A DNA stretch of 27,343 nt, from positions 1-27,343 of the forward strand of contig DCQT01000108.1 of assembly GCA_002323535.1 (NCBI GenBank), read 5' to 3'. The stretch comes from Bacteriovoracaceae bacterium UBA1511. Its GTDB lineage: Bacteria > Bdellovibrionota > Bacteriovoracia > Bacteriovoracales > Bacteriovoracaceae. The translations under genes were made by a program, and so were the position numbers. The notes under the pieces were generated by a model, which searched no databases, was not told where the DNA came from, and saw only the letters and a program-made list of their open reading frames with translations. This document shows positions 1 through 7,650 of the stretch, one piece after another; position 1 is the stretch's first letter; every line of letters begins with the position of its first letter.

Positions 1-147
1 ATGCTTCCAAAGCATTTAGATGAGAAAGTTGCACGACTTCACCTTGGAAAGATTGGAGTTGAAATAGACATGCTGACAAAAGAGCAAGCGGACTATTTAG
101 ATCTTCCAGTTGAAGGGCCATATAAACCAGAATTTTATCGCTACTAG
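1..147 (+). CDS. ahcY: S-adenosylhomocysteine hydrolase, C-terminal end (partial)
   Basis: The last 48 codons of a gene whose 5' part lies outside the window. The translation begins LPKHLDEKVARLHL and ends GPYKPEFYRY, which is the conserved NAD-enzyme C-terminus of adenosylhomocysteinase; the family ends in a Tyr-Arg-Tyr that completes the cofactor site of the neighbouring subunit. The enzyme splits S-adenosylhomocysteine to adenosine and homocysteine in the cytoplasm, clearing the by-product of methylation. The homocysteine is the substrate of the cystathionine synthase encoded near position 19 kb. The stop is 7 nt before the next start codon, so the two genes are probably co-transcribed. 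The ATG at position 1 is probably internal, not the true start. Identification is secure despite the short length. Confidence 0.92.
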   Translation: MLPKHLDEKVARLHLGKIGVEIDMLTKEQADYLDLPVEGPYKPEFYRY

Positions 148-154
148 GTAAATT

Positions 155-1249
155 ATGATTTTAATTGCATCGGATCACGCAGGGTTTAATTCAAAGGAAC
201 AATTGAAATCCTTTCTTGAAAAAGAGGGTCATGAAGTTCTTGATCTTGGAACGAGCTCTGCTGATCGATGTGATTATTCTGATTTTGCTGGTGAACTTGC
301 TAGTAAAATTAGCGAAGGTGAATACAAAAAAGGTATTCTTATTTGCGGCTCAGGCATGGGCGTTTCGATGACTGCTAACCGCTACTCTGGCGTCCGCGCA
401 GCTCTTTGTCGAAGCCCCGAAGATGCTAAAATGTCGAGACTCCATAACGACTCAAATATTCTCTGCTTAGGGGAGAGGTTTAACTCTCAAAGTGAGCTTG
501 AGGAAATTACTAACACATGGCTTGAGACAAAATTTGAAGGTGGAAGGCACTCAGGTCGAGTGGCAAAAATTGATAAACGGATGGTTGGGTGCTTTCAAAA
601 TAAAATCGAAAAAGTTTTAAGCATTTGGGTTTTATTTTTCACAATTCTTGGAATTTATCTAGCAAGAACTAATGAGCAATATTTTAAGTATCAGTTTACT
701 GTTGAAGATGGCTTTCTAGAGTGGTCAAGTGTCGTCTTTTTAGTAACTGCGGGAATCTTTAGTTTTAAGCGTGGTCTGCGTGCGTTAAAAAATAAAAAGA
801 AGCTCATTTTTTTAACGGCGTTGGGAATAACAATGGTTTGTTTTTTTGGTTCCGGCGAAGAGATCTCTTGGGGACAAAGGTTGTTTCAAATAGAAACGGG
901 GGACACTTTTAAGCAGCTTAATACCCAAGGTGAAACTAACCTTCATAATTTAAAAGTAAATGGAGTTAGTATTAATAAGCTTATTTTTGGAAAATTATTA
1001 ACGCTTGCGATACTTGTGTACCTGCTTGTTTTTCCATTTTTAAGAAATAAAATAGGTCTGATTGATAGGGTTATTAAAAAATTTGGAATACCGATTGCTA
1101 CAAACTTTCAAATATCTTTTTGCTTTTTAATATTTGCTCTTTGTGAATTAACTGGCTCTTCAAAAAAAGGAGAGTTGTTTGAGTACGGGGCAACTTGCAT
1201 TTTTATGTTGATCTTTTTATTTCCAAGAAACTCAGAAGAGCTCTCTTGA
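155..1249 (+). CDS. Ribose-5-phosphate isomerase B fused to a six-helix membrane domain
   Basis: Residues 1-145 are a complete RpiB: SDHAG at 6-10, the catalytic-cysteine loop ICGSGMGVS at 63-71 (Cys64 is the expected base), RLHNDSN at 95-101 and GGRHSGRV near 129-136, where the family normally ends at about 145-150 residues. RpiB interconverts ribose-5-phosphate and ribulose-5-phosphate in the pentose phosphate pathway. Here the frame continues without a stop into about 215 more residues with hydrophobic helices near 153-169, 191-206, 216-232, 280-296, 314-331 and 344-356. A conserved-looking polar block, GEEISWGQRLF (234-244) followed by QGETNLHNL (258-266), lies between helices 3 and 4. 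I recall this E-E-W-G-Q-R / N-L-H-N pattern from uncharacterised bacterial membrane proteins; no function is known to me. The fusion would tether the isomerase to the inner membrane. Met143 could restart a separate membrane protein. It is convergent with the next gene, 1 nt apart. Confidence 0.85.
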   Translation: MILIASDHAGFNSKEQLKSFLEKEGHEVLDLGTSSADRCDYSDFAGELASKISEGEYKKGILICGSGMGVSMTANRYSGVRAALCRSPEDAKMSRLHNDSNILCLGERFNSQSELEEITNTWLETKFEGGRHSGRVAKIDKRMVGCFQNKIEKVLSIWVLFFTILGIYLARTNEQYFKYQFTVEDGFLEWSSVVFLVTAGIFSFKRGLRALKNKKKLIFLTALGITMVCFFGSGEEISWGQRLFQIETGDTFKQLNTQGETNLHNLKVNGVSINKLIFGKLLTLAILVYLLVFPFLRNKIGLIDRVIKKFGIPIATNFQISFCFLIFALCELTGSSKKGELFEYGATCIFMLIFLFPRNSEELS

Positions 1250-1250
1250 T

Positions 1251-1991
1251 TTAAACAAGCTTTCCTAAAATATTTAAAATTCTTAATTTTAAAACAGAAA
1301 ACAGGGCTTCAAAAATGATGCCGCCATCCATTTTAGAATAACCCTCTTCTCTTTCATAAAAAGTAATAGGCACTTCTTTAATTTTTTTCTTCAAACAAAA
1401 GGCTTTGTAATTAACTTCTAATTGAAAAATATAACCGTTACTTTTTAATTGAGATAAATCGATGTTTTTTAAAAGGTCCGACCTCATACACTTAAAACCG
1501 CCAGTTGCATCAAGGACATTAATAGATGTAACGATTCTAATATATATTCCGGCGAGATAAGAAAGAAGCAACCTGTTAAAAGGCCAGTTGATAATTCTTA
1601 TTCCTCCCACGTACCTGGATCCGATAACTAAATCTTTTGACTGACATTCATATAAGAGAGTTTTGATCTCTTTTGGGTCGTGTGAAAAGTCACAGTCCAT
1701 TTGGACAATGTACTCAAAACCCATTTCAATCGCTTTGGCAAAGCCAGCTGCATAAGCTGTACCTAACCCTAGCTTTCCTTGTCTTTTGATGAGGTGAAGG
1801 TTTGAATTTGTTTTTTGAATTTCTTCAATTTGTTCCGCAGTGCCGTCAGGGCTACCGTCATCAATGAATAAGAGGTTTATATCTGGGTACAGCTCAAAGA
1901 TCATGTTAATCATATTCGTAACATTTTCTTTTTCATTGTATGTGGGTATTACTATACAGCTTTTTTCAAAGGGAAGATTTTTCGAGCTCAT
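1251..1991 (-). CDS. Family 2 glycosyltransferase, polyprenyl-phosphate mannose/glucose synthase type
   Basis: A 246-residue GT-A fold enzyme. VIPTYNE at 14-20 and IDDGSPDGT at 43-51 form the nucleotide-sugar site, MDCDFSHDP at 98-106 holds the metal-binding Asp motif, and GSRYVGG (124-130) and DATGGFKC (161-168) match the DPM1-like polyprenol-monophosphomannose synthase subfamily. These enzymes transfer a hexose from GDP- or UDP-sugar to a polyprenyl phosphate carrier at the cytoplasmic face of the membrane, supplying periplasmic glycosyltransferases. It has the short single-domain form without the C-terminal transmembrane GtrA-like part; the C-terminus is only moderately hydrophobic. The start used places the first beta strand 12 residues in. 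It follows the upstream secreted-protein gene by 11 nt and probably shares its transcript. The actual sugar cannot be read from sequence. Confidence 0.87.
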   Translation of the reverse strand: MSSKNLPFEKSCIVIPTYNEKENVTNMINMIFELYPDINLLFIDDGSPDGTAEQIEEIQKTNSNLHLIKRQGKLGLGTAYAAGFAKAIEMGFEYIVQMDCDFSHDPKEIKTLLYECQSKDLVIGSRYVGGIRIINWPFNRLLLSYLAGIYIRIVTSINVLDATGGFKCMRSDLLKNIDLSQLKSNGYIFQLEVNYKAFCLKKKIKEVPITFYEREEGYSKMDGGIIFEALFSVLKLRILNILGKLV

Positions 1992-2002
1992 CTAAATTCC
2001 AA

Positions 2003-3736
2003 TTATTCCAGTCTTTTTGATTTGGTCCTTTGATATCTTACTGAAATAATCTTGAAAATACTAACTTCAGGCTTATTTACAATTGATGCATTTTTTCTTG
2101 CTTGTTCGGCGAATTTTTGAACTTTTTGAGATGAGCTTCTGCTGAGGCTTGGTTTTGTATAGCCACGATCTTTCTTTCTTCGTGAAGAGCCAGATTTGAT
2201 CGACCCAGTTCCACCACTAAGTTGAAAGCCATTTCTTCTCTTTGTCCTTTTTCTAGGAGAATAGCTTCTGGAGTACCCGCTTCTTCCTCCGCGTATACGA
2301 CTTTGTAGACTTTTGGATGCTGGTCTTTGTGCCGCAAGTGTGGCAGCGAGCGCTTTTGGAATACCTAAGTCACTCGCCTCGTTTATTTGATCTAGTTGCT
2401 CTCGTGAAAGTTTCGTTCTAGGAGCTTTGTTAAGAGGGACCGAACGAAGTGCCCTTTTTGCCGTTTTTAAAGCATTGTCCGCAAGGCTTGCGAGTTGTCC
2501 ATCCGACCTTCCAAGACCTCCACGGCTAATGGCCTTAATATTTTTTCGATTTAGCTCTTCAAAGCTTTCACCGAAGTTCAACCCATTAACAGCACTCATA
2601 AAAGTTTTATCAAAACAGTCATTTCTTGCAATACAAGAGCAGTCATCGTCAGGTCTTCTAAACCTATCGAGACATATCATTTGAGTCCCGTAACTTCTTT
2701 TAAGTCTTGCCCTAATTTCAGGCATGCAATATTGTTCGTTGTTTAAATTACTCGGTAAAGAGCAAAAGCAATTTCTCTCAGTTATTGCATTGCAGTCGCC
2801 CTTTCCTGGCATTTGTTGAATAACTCTTGCTACTGAGTTGGATGCTTGTTTATTTTTTTTAGATAGCACGCTGTTAAATCCAGTTAAAAAGCCAGAAGCT
2901 GTTGTTTTTAAAATTCTTCCGGCCCAGTTCCAACCAACTGGTGGAGAGACGGCTATACTTGCAACATAACAGGTTGTCGTTGCGCCCCAGCCAATAGAAT
3001 TAGTGCTGTTGTTCTTTGACTTTTCTCTGTAATTTCTTTTTATCTTGTGAAGATTTTCAGTTTGAGCGTTATCGGGGGTTGTCTCAATACCAGAGAGATG
3101 TTTTTGAAAGTTTTGTTGCTGGAAGCCAGAAATTGTCTCTACTCCACCCCCGATGTATCCACAAACATCGACGAATTCATCGTCTTTTTCATCTTTTTTT
3201 TCTTTGTCGCCGTCTTCCCCATCTTTGCCTTCAGATTTGGGTTTTTCATCGGCTTGCCTTTTTTCGTCTTTAGATTTGGGTTTTTTTTCATCTTTCTGCT
3301 GTTGACTCTTATCTTCACCTTCTTTGGCTTTGGGTTCTTTCTTGTCACTTTTACCTTTTGTATCCTTTCCTTTATCATCGTCCCCTTTTTCAGAGGCTTC
3401 TTTCATTTTGGACATTATTCCTTTTGTTGAAATGAAATTGGTCATTGTTTGGTATGCTTTTGAGGCCATTTGTATTGTGCCTTCACTCATTCCGAGGACT
3501 TCAACTTCCTCCCCTGCACAAAGCCTTGAGATATCGCCTTTTACTGCCGTAACGTCATCCTTTTCAAAGTTTTGGGCTTCACATAATTTTTCTAATTGGA
3601 TTTTTGAGAACTCCTCATTTAAGGCATTTGTCTGAGCTCTATCAGCATCGGATAGGTCCATATCTTCAGCTTTTCGCGCAAAGAGAGTGAAAGATAGAGT
3701 AAATATTAAGCACGTTAATAAGGTCTTTTTGATCAT
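2003..3736 (-). CDS. Secreted charge-rich, Cys-containing protein of unknown function
   Basis: I do not recognise this 577-residue protein. A Sec signal peptide is clear (MIKKTLLTCLIFTLSFTLFA, residues 1-20). The mature chain has an alpha-helical N-terminal part (about 25-110) with Cys52 and Cys73, then a low-complexity Lys/Glu/Asp stretch at 117-187, then a region with Cys192 and Cys256 and a weakly hydrophobic Gly/Ala-rich patch at 250-290. A cysteine cluster follows (315, 323, 325, 337, 355, 366, 368, 374). The C-terminal third is strongly basic and Ser/Arg-rich (about 475-540). The cysteines are even in number after signal cleavage, which suits periplasmic or extracellular disulfides. The polar linker could span peptidoglycan or bind polyanions, which is a guess. 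The glycosyltransferase gene follows by 11 nt. No enzyme motif is visible. Confidence 0.8.
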   Translation of the reverse strand: MIKKTLLTCLIFTLSFTLFARKAEDMDLSDADRAQTNALNEEFSKIQLEKLCEAQNFEKDDVTAVKGDISRLCAGEEVEVLGMSEGTIQMASKAYQTMTNFISTKGIMSKMKEASEKGDDDKGKDTKGKSDKKEPKAKEGEDKSQQQKDEKKPKSKDEKRQADEKPKSEGKDGEDGDKEKKDEKDDEFVDVCGYIGGGVETISGFQQQNFQKHLSGIETTPDNAQTENLHKIKRNYREKSKNNSTNSIGWGATTTCYVASIAVSPPVGWNWAGRILKTTASGFLTGFNSVLSKKNKQASNSVARVIQQMPGKGDCNAITERNCFCSLPSNLNNEQYCMPEIRARLKRSYGTQMICLDRFRRPDDDCSCIARNDCFDKTFMSAVNGLNFGESFEELNRKNIKAISRGGLGRSDGQLASLADNALKTAKRALRSVPLNKAPRTKLSREQLDQINEASDLGIPKALAATLAAQRPASKSLQSRIRGGRSGYSRSYSPRKRTKRRNGFQLSGGTGSIKSGSSRRKKDRGYTKPSLSRSSSQKVQKFAEQARKNASIVNKPEVSIFKIISVRYQRTKSKRLE

Positions 3737-3786
3737 AATTTATTTTCGGATTAACTGATTGAATTATTTAGGATAAGTTATGTATG

Positions 3787-3815
3787 TTGACGCTGCAAGG
3801 CATTAATGATAACAA
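3787..3815 (+). promoter_or_regulatory. Candidate promoter with Fur-like A/T repeats upstream of the DtxR gene
   Basis: TTGACG at 3787-3792 and TAACAA at 3810-3815 are 17 bp apart and about 30 bp before the DtxR-type gene start. The -10 region sits in GATAACAATAAC (3808-3819), two GATAAT-like hexamers of the sort found in Fur or metal-regulator operators. A metal-dependent repressor often controls its own promoter, so this would fit autoregulation. The match to consensus is only partial. Confidence 0.35.
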
Positions 3816-3842
3816 TAACTTAGCTTTTTTAGGACATTATTC

Positions 3843-4352
3843 ATGAACAAAGAAACGGACCTTTCACACTCCATGACTCACTATCTTTTGACTATTCACA
3901 AGTTAAAAGAGCAAAGAGGCTTTGCACGGGTAACTGATATTGCGAGAGAATTAAACCTCACTAAGGGAAGTGTTTCTACTGCAATAAATAATTTAAAGAA
4001 AAAAGGTTTAGTCTCTGAAGAGGAGGATTGTAAGTTTTTGATTCTCACGGATGATGGGCATGATGAGGTCCATAAAATCTTATCCACTCGAACGTTAATG
4101 TATTATTTTTTAAAAGATTTTCTTGGTGTTGAACAAGAGGTTGCGGATAAAGACTCATGCGAAATGGAGCATCTAATGAGCCAAGAATCTATTGAGAAGC
4201 TTTTTCAATTCATGAAAAATATTTCAAATGACAAAGATGCAATTGAGAAATATTTAGACACAGATTCACTCAGTTTAGATTTAACCACTTTTTCATCACC
4301 TCAGGATTTTATTGATAACCAAAAAGGCGATAAATACCTAGAGGAGAAGTAG
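3843..4352 (+). CDS. DtxR/MntR-family metal-dependent transcriptional repressor
   Basis: A 169-residue regulator. Residues 8-66 are the winged helix: MTHYLLTIHKL, VTDIARELNLTKGSVSTAINNLKKKGLV (recognition helix about 41-52), then a beta wing. Residues 75-125 are the helical dimerisation and metal-binding domain; His77 and the motif Cys106-x-x-Glu109-His110 match the DtxR/IdeR metal site (Cys102, Glu105, His106 in DtxR). It lacks the C-terminal SH3-like FeoA domain, so it is the short form, with a poorly conserved acidic tail. Such proteins bind DNA when loaded with Fe2+ or Mn2+ and repress uptake genes. The next gene, a TLC/Npt-like transporter, starts 9 nt after the stop and is probably under the same control; no metal transporter lies here. 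Which metal is sensed is open. Confidence 0.86.
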   Translation: MNKETDLSHSMTHYLLTIHKLKEQRGFARVTDIARELNLTKGSVSTAINNLKKKGLVSEEEDCKFLILTDDGHDEVHKILSTRTLMYYFLKDFLGVEQEVADKDSCEMEHLMSQESIEKLFQFMKNISNDKDAIEKYLDTDSLSLDLTTFSSPQDFIDNQKGDKYLEEK

Positions 4353-4361
4353 CAGGGCCCT

Positions 4362-5597
4362 ATGCCTCAAAATTTTATTCAAACAATAAAGTCCATTTCT
4401 GGGAAGGATAAAAAGAATCTTTTTTTTGTCGCCTTAAGTTTGTTTTGTGTTTTGTTTTCATATCCAATTACGAGGTCGACAACTACTTCTATCTTTCTTC
4501 AAAGTCATGGGGCCAAAAATTCTCCCGTCGTATGGTTATACTCTGTTATTGGGCTAACTATTGTTGTCTTTCTTTTTAATAAGTTTCAAAAACAACTTAA
4601 AGTTCACAAACTTTTTTATGCTGTGGGAATTTTAAGTGCGGTGATATTTAGCGCTCTTACCTGGGGCTTTTTTCATGGAAGTGAGTGGATGGCCTATCCT
4701 CTTTACGTTTGGAAAGAAATATATATTGTCCTTCTAGTGCACTTGTTGTTTGGATATTTAACAAATTCGATGAGTTATGAGGTGGCAAAAGTACTCTATG
4801 GGCCTATTGGGGCGATGAGTAGCCTTGGTGGAGTAGCCGGTGGAGCATTCACTTCTTGGGCCACAAAAAACTATAGTACTTTAGAGATTCTTATAATTGG
4901 AGTCCTTCCAATTGTGTTATCTGGCGTTGTTTTTTATTTTACGAACAAAAATATCAATATTGTTGAACTTCAAAAGGAAGAGGAAAAAGCAAGCCCATTA
5001 AAATCAATTGGAAATATAAAAACATATGTTTTTTTAATCGGTGCTATTATTACCTTTTCTCAGTTTTTTATTAACCTGGCCAATTTTAAATTTAACATTC
5101 TTTTTGAAAGCGTTGTGACGGAGCAAATTAATAAAACGGATTATCTAGGTAAGCTTTACTCCATGGTCAACCTGGTGTCCTTTTTAGTGCAGATCTTACT
5201 AATTCCGATTTTATTAAGATTTGTTAAATTAAAAATTGTTCACCACCTAATACCCTTACTCTATCTAGTAGTTTCAATCAGCTGCTTTGGCATTGCCTCT
5301 GGCTCAATGATTTTTGTAGCGAGTGCTTTTGTTATTTTTAAAGGAGTTGATTACTCCTTGTTTTCAACGGCCAAGGAGTTATTGTATTTCCCTTTAAGTC
5401 CCAGCCAAAAATATGGGGCGAAGTATATTAACGATATTGTTATCTATCGTTTTGCTAAAGGCTTAATCTCGTTAATTTTAATAAAAATTCAAATGGAATC
5501 GGCCGTGACTTGGATGATGTATTTATCTCTCGTTATATGGCTCATTCTTCTCATTCCACTTTTTAAACATGAAAAAAATATTTTAAAGGAGAACTAA
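4362..5597 (+). CDS. TLC/Npt-type (ATP:ADP antiporter family) membrane transporter homologue
   Basis: A 411-residue polytopic inner-membrane protein with about eleven hydrophobic helices. It resembles the nucleotide (ATP/ADP) translocase family of Chlamydia and Rickettsia and its free-living relatives: WKEIYIVLLVHLLFGYLTNS at 117-136, a glycine-rich turn GAMSSLGGVAGG at 150-161, and the diagnostic stretch from Lys327 to Lys366, which contains KGVDYSLFSTAKELLYFPL followed by an Asp and an IYRFAKG. Family members exchange nucleotides or other phosphorylated compounds; several environmental homologues have no proven substrate. In a predator, uptake of prey nucleotides would be an attractive role but is inference. 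It lies between the DtxR-type repressor and the M3 peptidase, whose start overlaps its stop by 1 nt (TAATG). A plain MFS label is the cautious alternative. Confidence 0.72.
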   Translation: MPQNFIQTIKSISGKDKKNLFFVALSLFCVLFSYPITRSTTTSIFLQSHGAKNSPVVWLYSVIGLTIVVFLFNKFQKQLKVHKLFYAVGILSAVIFSALTWGFFHGSEWMAYPLYVWKEIYIVLLVHLLFGYLTNSMSYEVAKVLYGPIGAMSSLGGVAGGAFTSWATKNYSTLEILIIGVLPIVLSGVVFYFTNKNINIVELQKEEEKASPLKSIGNIKTYVFLIGAIITFSQFFINLANFKFNILFESVVTEQINKTDYLGKLYSMVNLVSFLVQILLIPILLRFVKLKIVHHLIPLLYLVVSISCFGIASGSMIFVASAFVIFKGVDYSLFSTAKELLYFPLSPSQKYGAKYINDIVIYRFAKGLISLILIKIQMESAVTWMMYLSLVIWLILLIPLFKHEKNILKEN

Positions 5598-7609
5598 TGA
5601 AATTCTTGCACGATGAAAAGCTAGACCATGTTCCATTTTCAACAATTGACCTTGAGGAATATCTTCCTGAATTAGATAACTTAATCACTCTGTCAAAGCA
5701 GAGAATTGATGAAATTAAGTCTGAATCAAATCCTAATTTTGAAAATACAATTATTAAACTTGAAGAAAGTGCAAAAGAATTAGGACTACTCGCGGGAATA
5801 TTTTTTAATTTAAACTCTGCTGAAACATCTGATCGAATGCAAGAAATCGCAAGAGATTTTAGTGCAAAACTCACAAAGTATGACAACGATGTGAATCTTG
5901 ATGGTGAATTATTTCAAAAACTTAAAAGTGTATATGATCACAAAGGTAGTCTTGATTTAGATCAAGAGTCTCTTCGTGTCCTGGAAAAGCATTACGATGA
6001 TTTCTCACGAAATGGAGCTTTGTTAAGCGAGGGTAAGAAAGAGCAACTTAGAAGCCTAGATGAAAAACTCGCGCAAACATCACTCTCTTTTGGAGAGAAC
6101 TTATTGTCAGAAACAAAAGCTTATGAACTTTTCCTAAGTGAAGAGGAAGTTGAAGGACTTCCAGAGGGAATTAAAGAAGCTTTTAAAGAAGCGGCAGTAG
6201 AGAAGGGGCAAGAGGGTAAGTACCTTGTGAACCTAGACTATCCTTCCTATGTACCGTTTATGCAGTATGCTCAAAATAGAGAGCTTAGAGAAAAGCTCTA
6301 TCGTGCAAGGATGTCTTTGTGTTTTAATGAATCTGAGACGTCAAATATTAACAATATTAAAGAACTTGTTCAGTTAAGAGATCAAAGAGCGAGACTTCTC
6401 GGTTTTTCAAGCCACGCTGAGTTTACTTTAAAAAAACGAATGGCCGAAAAAGAAGAAAAGGTTTTTTCTTTTCTTGAAGAGTTAAAGTTAAAAGCACTAC
6501 CAAAAGCCAAAGAAGAGCTCGAAGAGTTAAAAGAATTTGCAAAAAACAATGGATTTGAAGGAGAGCTTCAGCGGTGGGATTACTCATTTTGGAGCGAAAA
6601 ATTAAAAAAAGAAAAATTATCTTTGGATACAGAGCTATTAAGGCCATATTTTAAGCTGGAAAATGTTGTTGATGGTGTTTTTCAAGTTGCTAATAAACTA
6701 TACGGATTAACTTTTAAAAGAGATGACTCTGTTGATGTTTATCATGAAGACGTAACTGCTTACAGAGTTCATGGCGAAAATGATGAATACGTAGGGCTGT
6801 TTTACGCAGACTTTTTTCCAAGAAAGGGAAAAAGAGGCGGAGCATGGATGACAAGCTACAAAGAGCAGTTTCAAAAAGGTGGAGAAGACCATCGTCCTCA
6901 CATCTCAATTGTTTGTAATTTTACTAAACCATCAAAGACAAAGCCTTCTCTTCTAAACTTTGAAGAAGTGACAACATTGTTTCATGAGTTCGGTCATGCT
7001 CTTCACGGACTATTAACTAAGTGTCGCTACAGAAGTCTTTCCGGAACAAATGTGTTTTGGGACTTCGTAGAGCTTCCTTCTCAAGTCTTAGAAAACTGGT
7101 GTTTTGAAAAAGAGTGTTTAAGTTTATTTGCCAAACATTATGAGACGGGAGAATTAATCTCTGATGAAACAATTGAGAGAATGCAAGGCCTAAGAACTTT
7201 TCATGAGGGGCTAGCAACCATGAGGCAGGTTGGATTTGCCACTGTCGATATGAACTGGCACACAAAAGGTGCAGGTGTAGAAGATCTTGGGGCTTTTGAA
7301 AAAAGTGTGATGGATGAGATGGATGTATTTCCAAAAGTAGATGGAACAAACTTTTCTTGTTCTTTTGGGCATATTTTTCAAGGTGGATACTCTGCAGGTT
7401 ACTACAGCTACAAGTGGGCGGAAGTTTTAGATGCAGATGCCTTTGAAGCGTTTAAGGAAAATGGATTGTTTGACACCAAAACAGCAAAGCTTTTTAAGGA
7501 AAATGTTTTAGAAAGTGGAAATAAAAAACACCCAATGGACTTATATATCGCTTTTAGAGGACATGAGCCAAAGGTAGATGCACTTCTTCGAAGAGGTGGG
7601 TTAATCTAA
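5597..7609 (+). CDS. M3-family zinc oligopeptidase (oligopeptidase A / Dcp type)
   Basis: A 670-residue cytoplasmic metallopeptidase of normal family length with no signal peptide. The zinc site is HEFGH (His463, Glu464, His467) with the third ligand Glu492 in FVELPSQ. The substrate-side RKGKRGGAWM element precedes it, and the C-terminal FSCSFGHIF / GYSAGYYSYKWAEVL region carries the His and Tyr residues that stabilise the transition state in thimet oligopeptidase and Dcp. These enzymes degrade short peptides released by proteases or imported from outside. The start codon overlaps the stop of the transporter gene (TAATG) and is preceded by AAGGAG, so translation is probably coupled. Sequence alone does not separate oligopeptidase A from dipeptidyl carboxypeptidase. 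A hairpin terminator follows. Confidence 0.93.
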   Translation: MKFLHDEKLDHVPFSTIDLEEYLPELDNLITLSKQRIDEIKSESNPNFENTIIKLEESAKELGLLAGIFFNLNSAETSDRMQEIARDFSAKLTKYDNDVNLDGELFQKLKSVYDHKGSLDLDQESLRVLEKHYDDFSRNGALLSEGKKEQLRSLDEKLAQTSLSFGENLLSETKAYELFLSEEEVEGLPEGIKEAFKEAAVEKGQEGKYLVNLDYPSYVPFMQYAQNRELREKLYRARMSLCFNESETSNINNIKELVQLRDQRARLLGFSSHAEFTLKKRMAEKEEKVFSFLEELKLKALPKAKEELEELKEFAKNNGFEGELQRWDYSFWSEKLKKEKLSLDTELLRPYFKLENVVDGVFQVANKLYGLTFKRDDSVDVYHEDVTAYRVHGENDEYVGLFYADFFPRKGKRGGAWMTSYKEQFQKGGEDHRPHISIVCNFTKPSKTKPSLLNFEEVTTLFHEFGHALHGLLTKCRYRSLSGTNVFWDFVELPSQVLENWCFEKECLSLFAKHYETGELISDETIERMQGLRTFHEGLATMRQVGFATVDMNWHTKGAGVEDLGAFEKSVMDEMDVFPKVDGTNFSCSFGHIFQGGYSAGYYSYKWAEVLDADAFEAFKENGLFDTKTAKLFKENVLESGNKKHPMDLYIAFRGHEPKVDALLRRGGLI

Positions 7610-7621
7610 TAAATCTTTTTT

Positions 7622-7650
7622 GAGAGCTGGTTAATCAATCAGCTCTCTTT
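7622..7650 (+). terminator. Hairpin terminator between convergent genes
   Basis: GAGAGCTG (7622-7629) and CAGCTCTC (7640-7647) form a perfect 8-bp stem with a 10-nt loop, followed by a T-rich run (TTTCTATTT). It begins 13 nt after the M3 peptidase stop codon. The loop and right arm also encode the last codons and stop of the convergent MFS gene. On the minus strand the stem is followed by A residues, so it terminates the plus-strand transcript. Confidence 0.7.

Noticed and set aside
3047..3430. A 127-codon Phe-rich frame on the plus strand.
   Set aside because: It is the antisense of the Lys/Glu/Asp linker of the secreted protein; Lys codons AAA/AAG read in reverse as Phe/Leu. No ribosome-binding site.
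7017..7349. A 110-codon minus-strand frame.
   Set aside because: It lies wholly inside the M3 peptidase zinc-site region, which is clearly coding on the plus strand; composition is His/Leu-rich noise.
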